Assembly (NCBI GenBank): GCA_023437285.1
Contig: JAEZGP010000443.1
Coordinates: 1 to 7,525, forward strand
DNA length: 7,525 nucleotides
Origin: Actinomycetes bacterium
GTDB lineage: Bacteria > Actinomycetota > Actinomycetes > Mycobacteriales > Micromonosporaceae
Direction of reading: 5' to 3'
Both the position numbers and the translations under genes were made by a program. Positions 6,306 through 7,525 of the stretch are shown piece by piece. The notes below the pieces were generated by a model, which saw only the letters and a list, made by a program, of their open reading frames with translations, did not search any database and was not told the origin of the DNA. The first letter of the stretch is position 1. Each line of letters starts with the position of its first letter.

Positions 6306-7525
6306 TCAGGTGAAGGCGAAGAAGCGCAGGTACAGGTACGGCACGGCGAGACCGACGGTGATCGCGGTGACGATCAGGCCATAGCGCGTGAACTCCCAGA
6401 ACGAGATCGGATACCCGGCCCGGGCGGCGATGCCCAGCACGACGACGTTGGCTGAGGCGCCGATGGCGGTGGCGTTGCCACCGAGGTCGGCGCCGATCGC
6501 CAGGGACCACCACAACACCTGCGCCTGACCGGGGTCCGGGGAGGCGTGCACCATCTGGTCGACGATGGGGCTCATCGTCGCGACGTACGGGATGTTGTCC
6601 ACGAACGCGGACAGCACGGCGGACCCCCACAGCAGGACCATGGAGCCTTGCCAGACATTTCCGCCGCTCGCGTCGGTCGCGGCGCGCGCGACGGTGTCCA
6701 CCACGCCGGTGTTGACCAGGGCGCCGACCACGACGAACAGGCCGGCGAAGAAGGCAAGGGTGGGCCACTCCACGTCGCCGGCCAGCTCTTTCGGGTCGAC
6801 GCCGGACAGGCCGACCAGGAGCAGGCCGCCGCAGATCGCCACGACCGACGGTTCGTAGTCGAGCGCGCTGTGCGCGAGGAACACGCCGACCACCACGGCG
6901 ATGACGGCGAGGCTCATTACCAGCAGCCTGCGGTCGCGGATCGCGTCACCTTCCCGCAGTTCGGCGAGCTGCGCGGCGCGGCGCGGGTCGTAGCGCAGGG
7001 CGTCCCGGAACAGCCACCGGCACAGCGCGAGGAACACGATGAGGACCCCGACGATGAAGGGTCCGATGACCGCGAGGAACTGGTTGAACGTCAGCCCGGC
7101 CCGACTCGCGATAATGATGTTGGGCGGATCGCCGACGAGGGTGGCGGTGCCGCCGATGTTGGAGGCCATCACCTCCGCGATGAGAAACGGCACGGCAGGT
7201 ACGCCCAACCGTTCGCACACCAGGAACGTCACGGGTGCGACCAGCAGCACGGTGGTCACGTTGTCCAGCGCGGCCGACACCACGGCCGTCACGATGATCA
7301 GGATGATCATCAGGCGGAACGGCCGACCGCCGGCGCGCTTCGCGGCCCAGATCGCCAGGAACTCGAACAGTCCGGTGCGTTTGACCACGGCGACGATCAG
7401 CATCATGCCGAGGACCAGGAAGATGACGTTCCAGTCGACGCCCGCCTCGGGCGAGAAGAATGCCTGATCCGCGTCGGTGGCCCCGATCACCAGCACGATC
7501 ACCGCGCCGGCGAGCGCGGCGGTGG
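6306..7525 (-). CDS. ArsB/OCA2-type ion transporter superfamily permease, 5' end missing
   Basis: A polytopic inner-membrane permease of the ArsB/NhaD/SLC13-like superfamily. The last 398 residues follow a GTG at 7502, but the frame stays open through the right edge and encodes a hydrophobic AALAGAVIVLVIG helix, so that GTG is inside the first membrane span and the true start is outside the window. Two homologous halves are visible: VDWNVIFLVLGMM with ALDNVTTVLLVAP and NIGGTATLVGDPPNI (residues 22-129), then VEWPTLAFFAGLF with AFVDNIPYVATMSP and DLGGNATAIGASANV (245-353). GDPPN and GASAN are the re-entrant substrate-site signatures of this superfamily. The family includes arsenite efflux, Na+/H+ exchange and the melanosomal P protein, so the substrate is open; no ars regulator or reductase is visible nearby. 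It converges on the ATPase gene. Confidence 0.9.
   Translation of the reverse strand, partial: TAALAGAVIVLVIGATDADQAFFSPEAGVDWNVIFLVLGMMLIVAVVKRTGLFEFLAIWAAKRAGGRPFRLMIILIIVTAVVSAALDNVTTVLLVAPVTFLVCERLGVPAVPFLIAEVMASNIGGTATLVGDPPNIIIASRAGLTFNQFLAVIGPFIVGVLIVFLALCRWLFRDALRYDPRRAAQLAELREGDAIRDRRLLVMSLAVIAVVVGVFLAHSALDYEPSVVAICGGLLLVGLSGVDPKELAGDVEWPTLAFFAGLFVVVGALVNTGVVDTVARAATDASGGNVWQGSMVLLWGSAVLSAFVDNIPYVATMSPIVDQMVHASPDPGQAQVLWWSLAIGADLGGNATAIGASANVVVLGIAARAGYPISFWEFTRYGLIVTAITVGLAVPYLYLRFFAFT

Overview
The window is about 70% G+C with strong G/C bias at third codon positions, GTG starts and hairpins without U-tracts, all typical of a high-GC actinomycete. The protein styles would fit Micromonosporaceae or a relative, but genus is a guess; the sequence alone does not settle it. 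No mobile element, CRISPR array, rRNA or tRNA was seen.

Left part (about 1-3300, all genes on the minus strand). Read in transcription order, this holds a CspA-type cold-shock protein (2964-3167), a GC-rich hairpin that probably ends its message, a 378-base gap with several inverted repeats, a membrane fatty-acid desaturase (1617-2585), and 27 bases later a DEAD-box RNA helicase (171-1589). These three proteins address the three classic problems of cold: structured RNA (Csp as chaperone, helicase as unwinder) and stiff membranes (desaturase). I read the block as a cold-adaptation island, with desaturase and helicase as one operon and cspA as a separate upstream unit. The desaturase contains one in-frame TTA leucine codon, rare in such genomes and possibly a translational control point. 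At the extreme left edge a further minus-strand gene may begin (1-85).

Middle (3168-3472). A 305-base divergent intergenic region separates cspA from the ATPase gene. It holds a weak stress-sigma-like promoter candidate for cspA, an inverted repeat in the probable cspA leader, a 7-bp inverted repeat, and a -10-like hexamer placed so that the ATPase message could be leaderless.

Right part (3473-7525). A complete P-type II cation ATPase is on the plus strand. Its M4, M5-M6 and C-terminal regions resemble animal Na,K-/H,K-ATPases (type IIC) more than the calcium pumps, with altered ion-site residues and NGES in place of TGES. It converges, over 46 bases with a small hairpin, on a minus-strand ArsB/OCA2-type (ion transporter superfamily) permease whose start lies beyond the right edge. 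Both are inner-membrane ion transporters; substrates cannot be fixed from sequence.

No wholly new system was found. The most interesting items are the IIC-like bacterial pump with unusual ion-site residues, the cold-adaptation gene set, and the TTA codon in the desaturase.
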